64,000 bases of DNA from Sacculina carcini (taxonomy: Eukaryota; Arthropoda; Thecostraca; Sacculinidae): NCBI GenBank assembly GCA_916048095.2, contig OU696583.1, positions 942,501-1,006,500 of the forward strand, given 5' to 3'. Of the stretch, positions 48,752 to 58,327 are shown piece by piece; position 1 is the stretch's first letter, and each line of letters begins with the position of its first letter. The notes below the pieces were generated by a model. The model had not been told where the DNA came from, did no database searches, and saw only the letters and a program-made list of their open reading frames with translations. The position numbers were made by a program, and so were the translations under genes.

Positions 48752-51175
48752 GATACAGGCCCTTTCACGAAAGTATGACGTCATCGATTGCGGTGGCTTC
48801 ACTCGTACGGGCGATATGCGTTGTTATTAGAAATTGTGCTTAGTGCGGGTGTTTGACTTGCATTCCGGCTCAATTAAGTTTGAAAATCATGTTACCAACA
48901 TAAGAAGCTTCAAATACAATTGCAAATAGAATAACTGAATATATTATAAGCCCACACAGGCATAAAACAGTAAAAAAACAAACATGCAACGACCATACAC
49001 GATACAATGCGGAACGTTTTCGCTTCAATTTCTCTAATTAATCGTAGATAAATTTCTGTCACAACAACTATTGTTCAGAAGAACATTTACAGAGGTGCAG
49101 AAAAATTTTCAGTAATTAATTGTAAATTACGATGTTTAGAACAGTACAAGTAAACAAGCATAACACCGCAATCACTCAGTTTTTCTAGTGCATGAAACCT
49201 ATCATCGCGCTGGTTTCCAATAATACACAATTTATCATACTTAATATACTTCTGCACAGTTAAAATCAAAGCAAAACAATATTATCAACATAAAAATAAT
49301 ACGCCAATCTTCGGCGACCAATTTCTCTCGAATACGAAATTTTTTCGGATGACATGGTTTCACTTCGCGCAGCCAAAATGTTTTACATGAATGACAATCC
49401 TGTTTTTGAGAAAATACAACAATAACCCGCAATATATACGATCACTGGATGATGGGAATATGAAATACCAGCGTCACATATACGAAAGATGAGACGTTCA
49501 GCAATATCTTTGAAATATCACGAAAATATTCCGCAGAACACGTAAAATGTTTCAAGTCAATAGTGCATGATGTGATTAAATCAATATTGCCTGATGAAAT
49601 CAATATAAATAAATATTATTCGATTTGATAATGTGCAATCACAAATCCTTCATACAATACTTCGTTATCTCACAGAGCGTATATTTTGTGTGATACACAG
49701 CCAAAACGTCTCTAGTCAATCCGATCATATTCTCGTATGACATCCATCAATCCAACCATCTCATGAAATGCTCTAAAAACAAAGGCCTGTCATCCATAGC
49801 TGAATCAGTCATCGAATAAACATTTCTCAGCCTGGAGTCTTTATATGGTGTCATTACATTACGAATAGTCCACCAACGCAATATTATTTAAATAAAATGA
49901 GCAGTATCTTAAGATAAATCAGGATTATTTGTAGCACCCAATGATCTTAGAGCCAACAACGCGAAATCACTCCCAACATTCAGCACAAGTTTAATATTTT
50001 GTCTTTCAATACTCGACGGACGAACAGCTTTGAGCGACAAACCGTACAATGATCAATAATTTCGAGCATGACTACACTGGATTTTGTGTCTATTCTCCAT
50101 AAAGCACAAACGATTGGAAGTAATACCTGATTTAAGCGTGATTCACACAATCTCTATGATGTTAATATGATTGAAGGTGATCCGGTGTGTTTGGATAATT
50201 CCATGTCACGCTTTATAGTAGTTCTTGCTTTTCTGGGAATGAGAACATGCTGAATTTAGACTATCAGTCGAAATTCCTTTTGCACCTTGGAACCAGCTCC
50301 AGGATTTTCCTGATAACATATAATGAACACAAACAAGAAAACATCAATAGCTCTGTGATGAAATAAACCTTTCATATTAGCTGAAGTAACTGCTGAAATG
50401 ATTTATTTTGATTAATATTAATTGTAGTTTTAAGCGCGCACCGTATTTTGATTATAAGACACGTCTCGCTATGAACCAATCTACAGCGCAGCCTCCCAGT
50501 AAACCCAAGCGGATAGTAAAATTCGCACGTGGGCCCAGATTCGAACCGCGAGCCTCTGACACAAGATTCCAGCGCCTTAGCCACTACCCGAGAGCTGAAG
50601 TGATATGTCTGATATATTGTCGCTAATGAGTTTAAAACACCAATAATATAAATATCTAAAAACAATAACCTCAATTTAAACAATCAATTTCGACTAAAAG
50701 CGAAACACTAGCAGCTACACAGCTAAACAGGGCCCACCTCTGTTGATTTATAACTATTATGGTACGCAAATATTTAACTACGTTGATAAGACATGTTTAA
50801 CAAAGCAAAGACCTCATGAGAAGCGAGCAGATGTACATATTTTACTCAACCTATGAACGAAACCAAACCTCTGACCGCAGCAAAATGTCCAGGATGATGG
50901 CATGCAGAATCATCCGAGTGAGGATCACAAAATGACTGCGCAAATCACACTTGACGCGAAATTTGACAAATTCGCACTTAACTCTAAACCACACTGAAGT
51001 GAAAATCACTATACACGTCAATTATCACCAAGAATAGCACGCGATAAAACACTAAACACACGAGAGCACTAACCACGTGCTCGCTAACGTGCAACTGCCA
51101 TGCTGACAGTTGAAAAACTTCTCCGCACAGTGTGACGTGACGATGACGTCATACTTTCGTGAAAGGGCCTGTATC
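48752..51175. mobile_element. DNA transposon with perfect 35-bp TIRs, class unknown
   Basis: 48,752-48,786 (GATACAGGCCCTTTCACGAA ... GACGTCATCG) and 51,141-51,175 are exact inverted repeats. Each contains the palindrome TGACGTCA. The 11 bp before the left end (AACGCCACCTA) recur directly after the right end. About 60 codons of minus-strand frame near 49,090-49,265 are conserved with 51,522-51,705, suggesting degenerate coding sequence. I do not recognise the protein. A tRNA-like SINE sits inside. Confidence 0.65.
50410..50605 (-). mobile_element. tRNA-derived SINE-like element
   Basis: The minus strand reads GTAGTGGCTAAGGCGC (A-box-like), about 35 bases on GCGGTTCGAATC (B box), then a body ending GGTGCGCGCTTAAAACTAC with an (AAT)-rich tail. 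The cloverleaf is incomplete: the T stem pairs poorly. A functional tRNA is therefore unlikely; a SINE with a Pol III head fits better. Confidence 0.5.
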
Positions 51176-51730
51176 AACGCCACCTAGATACAGGCCCTTT
51201 CACGAAAGTATGACGTCATCGATTGCGGGCGCTCCACTCGTACGGGCGATACGCGTTGTTATTAGAAATTGTGCTTAGTGCGGGTGTTTGACTTGCATTC
51301 CGGCTCAATTAAGTTTGAAAATCATGTTACCAACATAAGAAGCTTCAAATACAATTGCAAATAGAATAACTGAATATATTATAAGCCCACACAGGCATAA
51401 AACAGTAAAAAAACAAACATGCAACGACCATACACGATACAATGCGGAACGTTTTCGCTTCAATTTCTCTAATTAATCGTAGATAAATTTCTGTCACAAC
51501 AACTATTGTTCAGAAGAACATTTACAGAGGTGCACAAAAATTTTCAGTAATTAATTGTAAATTACCATGTTTAGAACAGTACAAGTAAACAAGCATAACA
51601 CCGCAATCACTCAGTTTTTCTAGTGCAGGAAACCTATCATCGCTCTGGTTTTCAATAATACACACTTTATCATACTTAATATACTTCTGCACAGTTAAAA
51701 TCAATTGTAAGCTTAACAATTGAATATATT
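51176..51730. mobile_element. Second, truncated copy of the TIR element
   Basis: 51,176-51,706 is a direct repeat of 48,741-49,266 with few differences. Its 35-bp end at 51,187-51,221 faces the end of the first copy across 11 bp, making a hairpin. After 51,706 the homology decays, but related sequence resumes at 52,077-52,300 beyond the solo LTR. Confidence 0.65.
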
Positions 51731-51734
51731 ATAA

Positions 51735-52072
51735 TGTAGCGCGGTGTATCAGCAAGGCACCGCTGCCTACACACCACGTGGCTGCACTCTCTCCGCTCTC
51801 TCCAGAGCGCCCACGCGCTGCTGGCCTGCAGGAGCATCGCGCCACTGGGCGTGGATTCAAGCGTTTGCGGACATTTCCGCCAGGCGCCGCCACGGTCACT
51901 GGCTGCGGCATCTGCGTGTTTGTATGTGTGTGTGTATTTGTGTGTATGTAATTCATCAGTCAATTCATCAGTCGTCAAATAAACTCTCGCTAGAGTGCTG
52001 TGTTTCACTGGTGTAGCGAGGCGGCGCGATGCCCAACATCTCAGCATTGCGTCGCCTAACGACTCCGCTACA
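51735..52072. mobile_element. Solo LTR
   Basis: 338 bp beginning TGTAGCGCGGTG and ending GACTCCGCTACA, flanked by ATAA on both sides (51,731-51,734 and 52,073-52,076). It contains AATAAA near 51,978. No internal region is attached, so it is a recombination remnant of a Gypsy-type element. Confidence 0.75.
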
Positions 52073-52076
52073 ATAA

Positions 52077-52807
52077 AACCACACAGGCAAATCACACACA
52101 TACAACGATTACACACGCGACAACGTAGACAGTTTTGGTTTGAAATTTTTGGCACAAATACATGAATTTTGATCGGAACAATAATTATTAAGAAGTACAT
52201 TCACACTCGCCCACACAATTTTTTCTACAACTGAATCTAGTTTATGGTTGTTAACACAATGCGAGGTATTAAACATGATTCCGTGGTCATTGAGCTGTTG
52301 CAAAACGTGAAAAAGAGCAATTTCCCTTCCATTTTATAGCGGTATCTGATTCCCTTCCATTTTATAGCGGATCTCCCAGGCATAGAAAGTGTATAAATTA
52401 GAATAAGAAGGAAAATTGGTTGATATATAAGCTCTGAAAATGAAAACATGCTATTTGTTTGGTTGTCAAAATTTTACATTTGCTTGCTTACACATGTATA
52501 TTGCTTACTAATTCGATCTTCTCTCTCTTACAGGTCTTTTTCCACTTCTCTTTGTACATATCTTCTCGGTGTCTCCTCTGATGTTTTTATGAATCATCGC
52601 CTTAATTAATGTTTGTAAATTAATGTAATGTTACGCGCTTTGTGTATTGACGGATTTGTCCTGTATGTGTGACCGTGTTACTGCTGACGTGGACCAATCA
52701 ACTGATGACACGACATGACCTGACCGACCCTATATAAGCCCGCAGGAAATGCAATACATTCTTATTCTGTTCCACGCCGTGGCCGGTGTTTGTATACTTG
52801 TGGAGTC
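52077..52807. other. Diverged third repeat copy and LTR-like promoter sequence
   Basis: 52,077-52,300 is distantly related to the TIR-element interior (shared CCACACAGGC and CAACGA.TACAC blocks). A 21-bp TTCCCTTCCATTTTATAGCGG duplicate lies at about 52,323-52,372. A CCTATATAAGC TATA-like box at 52,730 suggests another LTR fragment. Confidence 0.4.
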
Positions 52808-53236
52808 TGTAGTGATAGCCACACTCGTGTGTGTGAATTGTCATGTGTGCATATTGTATATTGTTTATGCCGGTGTTATGTGGCTAACTCAAGTGTGTGC
52901 TTGCTTGTGTCTTAGTTCATGTTGGGTGTGTCAAGGTCGGAGGCTTGTGTTGACTCTATGGTGCCTTTGGCTAAGTTCAGGTTAACTGCGTCAGCGTTAA
53001 CTGCTTGTGTATGTGAATGTGTGCGTGTGTGTAAGGTAGGCTTGTATGCGTGTCTGTCAATGAGTGTTCAAGTCACTTCCTTGTAACTATGGCCTATTGG
53101 TATGTATGCGTGTGTGTAGATGTATAAATATGTGTGCGACCGATTATACCCTCTCTTTTTCTGGTTGTGCCGCTGAGTGTGACCAGTGAATATATTGTGA
53201 TTGTGCCGGTTGCAGTTGGTCTAAGACGACACTTCA
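52808..53236 (+). mobile_element. 5' LTR of Gypsy-like element 2
   Basis: Nearly identical to 57,598-58,043 but ends ACTTCA, lacking the final ~15 bases (AGTCTAAGCGTTACA) of the 3' LTR. It is followed by the primer-binding-site-like CTGGTGCCCCGAGTGC. Confidence 0.8.
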
Positions 53237-53517
53237 CTGGTGCCCCGAGTGCACTCAAGGTATTTATCATCTCCAAGTAATATCGACTCGTGCGATAAAG
53301 TAAGATGGACAGAGACACTTCATAGAGTAACCCGTTTTTATCTGCACATGTGGGGATAAAACCACCTGCTTTTATGCCCACATCGGTACTGGGGTGGACT
53401 TCAATTATGGAAGCACAATTTCGATTGGCAAAAATATCTTCAACGGAGACACAGTTCTTTCATGCAGTTGCTGCTCTTCCTCCTGAGGTGGTCTCAAAAG
53501 TTGACCCTGATATTATA

Positions 53518-55436
53518 TACCAATTGCAATTTGATTTGAGAAAAGTGAAAATAGAATTGAGAAAAGTGAAAATAGATTTGAGAAAAGTGAAATTAGATTT
53601 GAGAAAAGTGAAATTAGATTTGAGAAAAGTGAAATTAGAATTGAGAAAAGTGAAATTAGATTTGAGAAAAGTGAAAATAGAATTGATCCATGTTATTTCA
53701 AACATATAAATTATCGTTATAACCCGAAAATGCAAATTTATTTCATATATTTGTTTAAAAAATAATAAACTGAGAATCTTGTAACATCTCTAATATCTTT
53801 ATTGAACAGAAATTCATTGAAATATCATAATCAGACATCAGACATTAGCAGTGATTCCACAATACGTGTAAACAGCCATTAAGTACAACAAAATCAGTTT
53901 AAATAATCGCAAACGAATTATGGATGCGTGTAGAAACGAAAGGGATTGGAAGAATGTAGCTAAAACACTCGGTGTTAACATAAAACGGTCTTGTACTGGC
54001 TGAAATCCAACGAGGATTGCCCAAAACACCGGGGAGGCAATCGCGTGAAAAAAACGCCACAAATGATTAACAAAATAATATCAGCGGTTGAAAAAACGCC
54101 GTCACTCACTTTGACAGACCTGCAGCTCATCATCCACTCGCAGCATGTATATCAGGTGTGCCTAAACACAATCAGGAACTGGCTTGACGGGGAGTTGTTG
54201 TCGCTGAAAGCCTTGCGACCGACGAATGACCGCATGAACAACGCCGACAATAAGCGAAAAAGGGCCGAATACATGGAGGAACTCTTCCGTAGTCGGTCCG
54301 ATAGTCGCACGCCAGTGTGGGTGGATGAGACGAACTTCAATTTGTTCTGCAAGCGCAGCCAAGGACGGTCAAAAGTGGGGACCAGAGCTGCTGTGGTTCT
54401 CCCGGCCAGCAAAGGCACCAATCTGCACATCATTGGCACCATGGCAACAACAATACTCGTCCTCATGTCCACCAGGCGGGGCTCGTTCAACAAGGAGAGC
54501 TGTGCTGAATGCTTTCAGTGTCTGGTGGAGCAGTGTCGCCAAGCTGGAATCGATCGCCCCACGGTAATTTTTGACAACGCCCCAGCACACAGTCCACTGG
54601 AGGCAGTGTTTGAGGAGCAGCAGGACATTTAGCTGCTCAGAAAGACCCCCTACTCGTACCTGCTCAGTCCTATCGAGCTTTCATGGAGCTCAATAAAGAG
54701 CCACGTGAAAAGAAGTCTAAGGGAGAAATTGCCCGATGTGCTGGCCATGACTTGAGACAACGCCGGCCCGTCCATTACCGAGCAGCGGATGCAACTGCTG
54801 GAGACGGTCGTTCTCGAGACGATCAGCCACATGGATACAAGTCGTATCCAGTGCGTTGTATCATACAACGCACCTGCAGAGCTACGCCAATCGGGTAGAG
54901 CGTTACTACGCTGCAGCGTTCCGCGGAGAAGACCTCGTCGAGATTTCTTGTTTAATTAATTTTGTACTGCTTGTGTCTGCTTGTTCCCTTGATTATTTTC
55001 CGTTCATCAGCTGGCGTGACGTTTCAATGCTATTTGAATTCAAACAACGCGTGCACTTAAATTCAAGCGAAAAGGCAAGATATCACCACTCAACACAATC
55101 ACAACGCAGCATGGCCCACTATAACACCTTCACTAACAAACACACGAACGTTCTGCGCAAACAACTGCCCTGTGGCGCGCACTGCCCCACCCCCTGCATC
55201 CCCACACCAGCGAGTTCACTCCTTGGAAATGCTGCGCTCGCTCATAACACGTGCATACAACATACATGCACTCACACTTCCTCGCACACACAAATAGACA
55301 CCATACACAAAAATATACTGTACAATATTAAACATAGTAAAGATGGCTAGCAACGACAAGCGCTATTCGCACGTGATGCCAGAACACTTGCCATAAGCTG
55401 GATTGTACCGTCTCTGAAAGTGTGATGTTTCTGTAG

Positions 55437-55487
<51 letters not shown>

Positions 55488-56070
55488 TGTGTGTGTGTGT
55501 GTGCGCGCGTATGTGTACACGTGTGTGCACGCTTTGCTTGCGAGTGCTCTCCGAGAACAGTGGCTCTATGCAAAATCGCTGACAATGATATATTGGCTGA
55601 TAGAATTCCTCATAAAGTAAGCACATGTACGGTACATATATGTATTAAAATTGTAGTACATAGTACATATCATTGCACATAATTGTATAGTACATATTAA
55701 GTAGTACATATCTGTATTGTAATTGAATTGATTATAATTAAATAATTTGTTATACATATTTAAATGCACTGGAGAGCACAATAGTGACCTTATAGCTTAA
55801 ATAATCAATATATCACTTAATTTTATGTAACACTTCTAAACATTTCAAATGAATACTCATAATGTGTAAAATAACATGGATCAATTCTAATTTCACTTTT
55901 CTCAATTCTAATTTCACTTTTCTCAATTCTAATTTCACTTTTCTCAATTCTAATTTCACTTTTCTCAAATCTAATTTCACTTTTCTCAAATCTAATTTCA
56001 CTTTTCCCAAATCTATTTTCACTTTTCTCAATTCTATTTTCACTTTTCTCAAATCAAATTGCAAATGGTA
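53518..56070. mobile_element. Tc1/mariner-superfamily element with tandem-repeat TIRs
   Basis: Starts TACCAATTGCAATTTG and ends with the inverted CAAATTGCAAATGGTA. TA dinucleotides at 53,516-53,517 and 56,071-56,072 are the target duplication. Each terminus continues into an array of 21-bp units, GA(T/A)TTGAGAAAAGTGAAA(A/T)TA: seven on the left (53,533-53,679) and eight on the right (about 55,883-56,057, inverted). The interior holds a dead transposase gene and a (TG)n near 55,438. It inserted into the gag of the surrounding element. Confidence 0.85.
53920..54959 (+). pseudogene. Tc1/IS630-type DDE transposase, broken
   Basis: An N-terminal helix-turn-helix-like start (MDACRNERDWKNVAKTLGVN) shifts frame near 53,985 into the main frame 53,991-54,632. 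That frame has a second helix-turn-helix (TLTDLQLIIHSQHVYQVCLN), the first catalytic Asp in VWVDETNFNLF and the second in VIFDNAPAHS. A TAG at 54,630 precedes the third acidic residue in YLLSPIELSWSSIKSH, and a TGA follows at 54,753. Spacing fits the DD(E/D) superfamily. The gene cannot encode an active enzyme as it stands. Confidence 0.85.
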
Positions 56071-56716
56071 TAGATGCGCATGATTATGCTCGACTCAAGG
56101 TGTCTCTGCTCAGTATGTACGCCAAGTCAAAATCGGAGTACATAGAGGAGCTGCTGTCACAAGTGACTCTTACTGGTCGACCATCAGTAGCACTAGCTGA
56201 ATTGAAACGCACGGCGTTCAGTGCCGGTGCTGGCGAAGAAATTGTGCGGCACATATTTTTGAAAAGTCTTGCCACATCGATTGCGTCTGCGCTGGGAGCT
56301 CAAAGGGACATCAAGCTGGACCAGTTGGGCGCCTTGGCGGATGAGCTGGTGCCCATTGTGCAAGCGCAGCCGTGTATGGCAGTGTGTGAGCCGGCACAGC
56401 ACTACAGCTCGAGTCGGCGTGCGCCATACAGAAGTAAGGTCGCTATGTCGCTTGGATTGCGCCCATATCGAGAGCATCAAAGACCGTGCGTATGCAGAGC
56501 ACACACATACTATGGCGACTCCGCCCGAGTGTGTAAACCCTGGTGCAGATGGCCATCTAAAATACGAGATATACGAATTGAGCCTTCATCTCGCGGTGTG
56601 TCACCTGCACCAACGACATCGCGCTCACTTCCGTCATCAGAAATGTCGGAAAACTGAGTGGGCAGGCATCGGTTCATGCGACTACGGGCCTGCCACTTCT
56701 TAAAGTCGCAGCAAAG

Positions 56717-57151
56717 TTGGGTGAACTGAAATTCAATTTTATAATTGACACAGGTGCTGGCGTCTCTATTCTCCCAAGTAAACTCATCGGCTGGTGTATG
56801 CAGCCGACTACAGTGACGCTTATGTCAGCTAGTGGTGCACCAATAACGGTTTATGGCGAAGTTCAAAAGGAAGTTCAAATCCACGGTTTGAGACGTGCAC
56901 TTCCATGGACTTTCGTCGTCGCCGACGTCACCGCTCCATTGTTGGGCAACGATTTCCTGTCACATTATAAACTGATAGTGGATTGTGGAGGAAAAAGCAT
57001 CCGCGATTCTGCCACAAATCTTCGAGCGTCTGCACAGGCTGGTCCCTGCTCATCTTGTCTCGTTGTAAACGACACAACGAATATAGTGGACCCTGCGCGC
57101 CAGCTGTTAGAGGAATTTCCTGACCTTGCTCTACAACGCAATGTAAATTAA
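56717..57151 (+). CDS. Retroelement protease-like frame (element 2)
   Basis: Aspartic protease signature FIIDTGAGVSILPS near the start and the LLGNDFLSHYKLIVD second half, as in Gypsy-type pepsin-like proteases. The frame opens shortly after the gag stop and stops where the RT would begin. No neighbouring RT is left. Confidence 0.7.
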   Translation: MGELKFNFIIDTGAGVSILPSKLIGWCMQPTTVTLMSASGAPITVYGEVQKEVQIHGLRRALPWTFVVADVTAPLLGNDFLSHYKLIVDCGGKSIRDSATNLRASAQAGPCSSCLVVNDTTNIVDPARQLLEEFPDLALQRNVN

Positions 57152-57597
57152 TTAAATAATTTATTTATTAATTGTAAATTATGTAATGTGCAATGTAATG
57201 CGACTGAAACAGTGTCTGTGTCTCGACTCAAACCCGCTTTACTGCCACAGAATTCGTCGTCGAAGGAAAAAAGCTCTTCGAAAAAGCTGAGACCGCCACT
57301 GCAGTGTTCTGACTCTGCTGACAACAGTGCTGTACAGGTAAATTCTCCCGTGATAACACGCTCTGGTCGAACCGTGCGTTTCAAACCACACCCAGACTAT
57401 GTCTATTTTTGAATTAGGTCGTTTTTTTTGGTTTTTTTACTGTGCTAGTCTGTGTGTAGTATATCACTAGAGATTGTCACTTGTATCTACTCGCGTCATG
57501 CATAATCGTGCGTATTGATGCACTGGTGTCTAATGGTTATATATTTATTGGATCGCGCGCATACATTGGTAAACTCCGTTCACTGGCGGGGGAGTAC

Positions 57598-58043
57598 TGT
57601 AGTGATAGCCACACTCGTGTGTGTGAATTGTCATATGTGCATATTGTATATTGTGTATACCGGTGTTATGTGGCTAACTCAAGTGTGTGCTTGCCTGTGT
57701 CTTAGTTCATGTTGGGTGTGTCAAGGTCGGAGGCTTGTGTTGACTCTATGGTGCCTTTGGCTAAGTTCAGGTTAACTGCGTCAGCGTTAACTGCTTGTGT
57801 ATGTGAATGTGTGCGTGTGTGTAAGGTAGTCTTGTATGCGTGTCTGTCAATGAGTGTTCAAGTCACTTCCTTGTAACTATGGCCTATTGGTATGTATGCG
57901 TGTGTGTAGATATATAAATATGTGTGCGACCGATTATACCCTCTCTTTTTCTCTGGTTGTGTCGCTGAGTGTGACCAGTGAATATATTGTGATTGTACCG
58001 GTTGCTGTTGGTCTAAGACGACACTTCAAGTCTAAGCGTTACA
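57598..58043 (+). mobile_element. 3' LTR of Gypsy-like element 2
   Basis: 446 bp, TGTAGTGATAGCC to TCTAAGCGTTACA, then the GACT target duplication. The end matches the other Gypsy family's LTR end (TCTAAAGCGTTACA), so the two families are related. Confidence 0.85.
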
Positions 58044-58327
58044 GACTCGTGCGTGCTGGTTATCCACGAGGTGCGCGCTAGTTGTTTTTGTGTGGTATAT
58101 AGTTTTTGTGTATGTATTATATCAATTATATATTTTATGTTTGATGCTTTTCAGTCGTTGCGCTCGTTTTTTTGGTTCGTGGTTTATCAATTGCCGGCTA
58201 ATTCAGTGCCGCAGAATGAGTGGATGCCAAAAGATGTTCTTTTTGTAACGACATTGTGGCTGGATTTGTTGTTAGTTGGCGGTGACTGCGACCGGGGGTT
58301 TGCGACGGTGTTAACGCATTGCTTGCA

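Larger units (their letters stand above)
53237..57597 (+). mobile_element. Gypsy-like element 2, internal region
   Basis: A gag-like segment (WTSIMEAQFRLAKISS ... FFHAVAALPPEVVSKV) is cut by a Tc1-like insertion and resumes at 56,073. An aspartic protease frame follows at 56,717-57,151 (FIIDTGAGVSILPSK, LLGNDFLSHYKLIVD). RT, RNase H and integrase are missing. A final segment at 57,188-57,412 ends VITRSGRTVRFKPHPDYVYF, the Gypsy pol C-terminus. GGCGGGGGAG forms the polypurine tract. Confidence 0.8.
48563..58043. mobile_element. Composite 9.5-kb insertion upstream of Ro60 copy 2
   Basis: It is flanked by GACT direct repeats. Its right end is the 3' LTR of a Gypsy-like element. Its left end TATAGTGA resembles the LTR start TGTAGTGA, so the first bases of the 5' LTR may sit at 48,563 and have been split from the rest (52,808 on) by later insertions. 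The contents are listed separately. Confidence 0.6.

Noticed and set aside
50527..50597. Functional tRNA gene on the minus strand
   Set aside because: A and B boxes are present, but the T stem pairs poorly and a 7-bp acceptor stem is not evident. A SINE head is more likely.
48739..51706. The ~530-bp direct repeats as LTRs of one retroelement
   Set aside because: No TG...CA ends, primer-binding site or polypurine tract. The ends form inverted 35-bp repeats, fitting DNA-transposon copies better.
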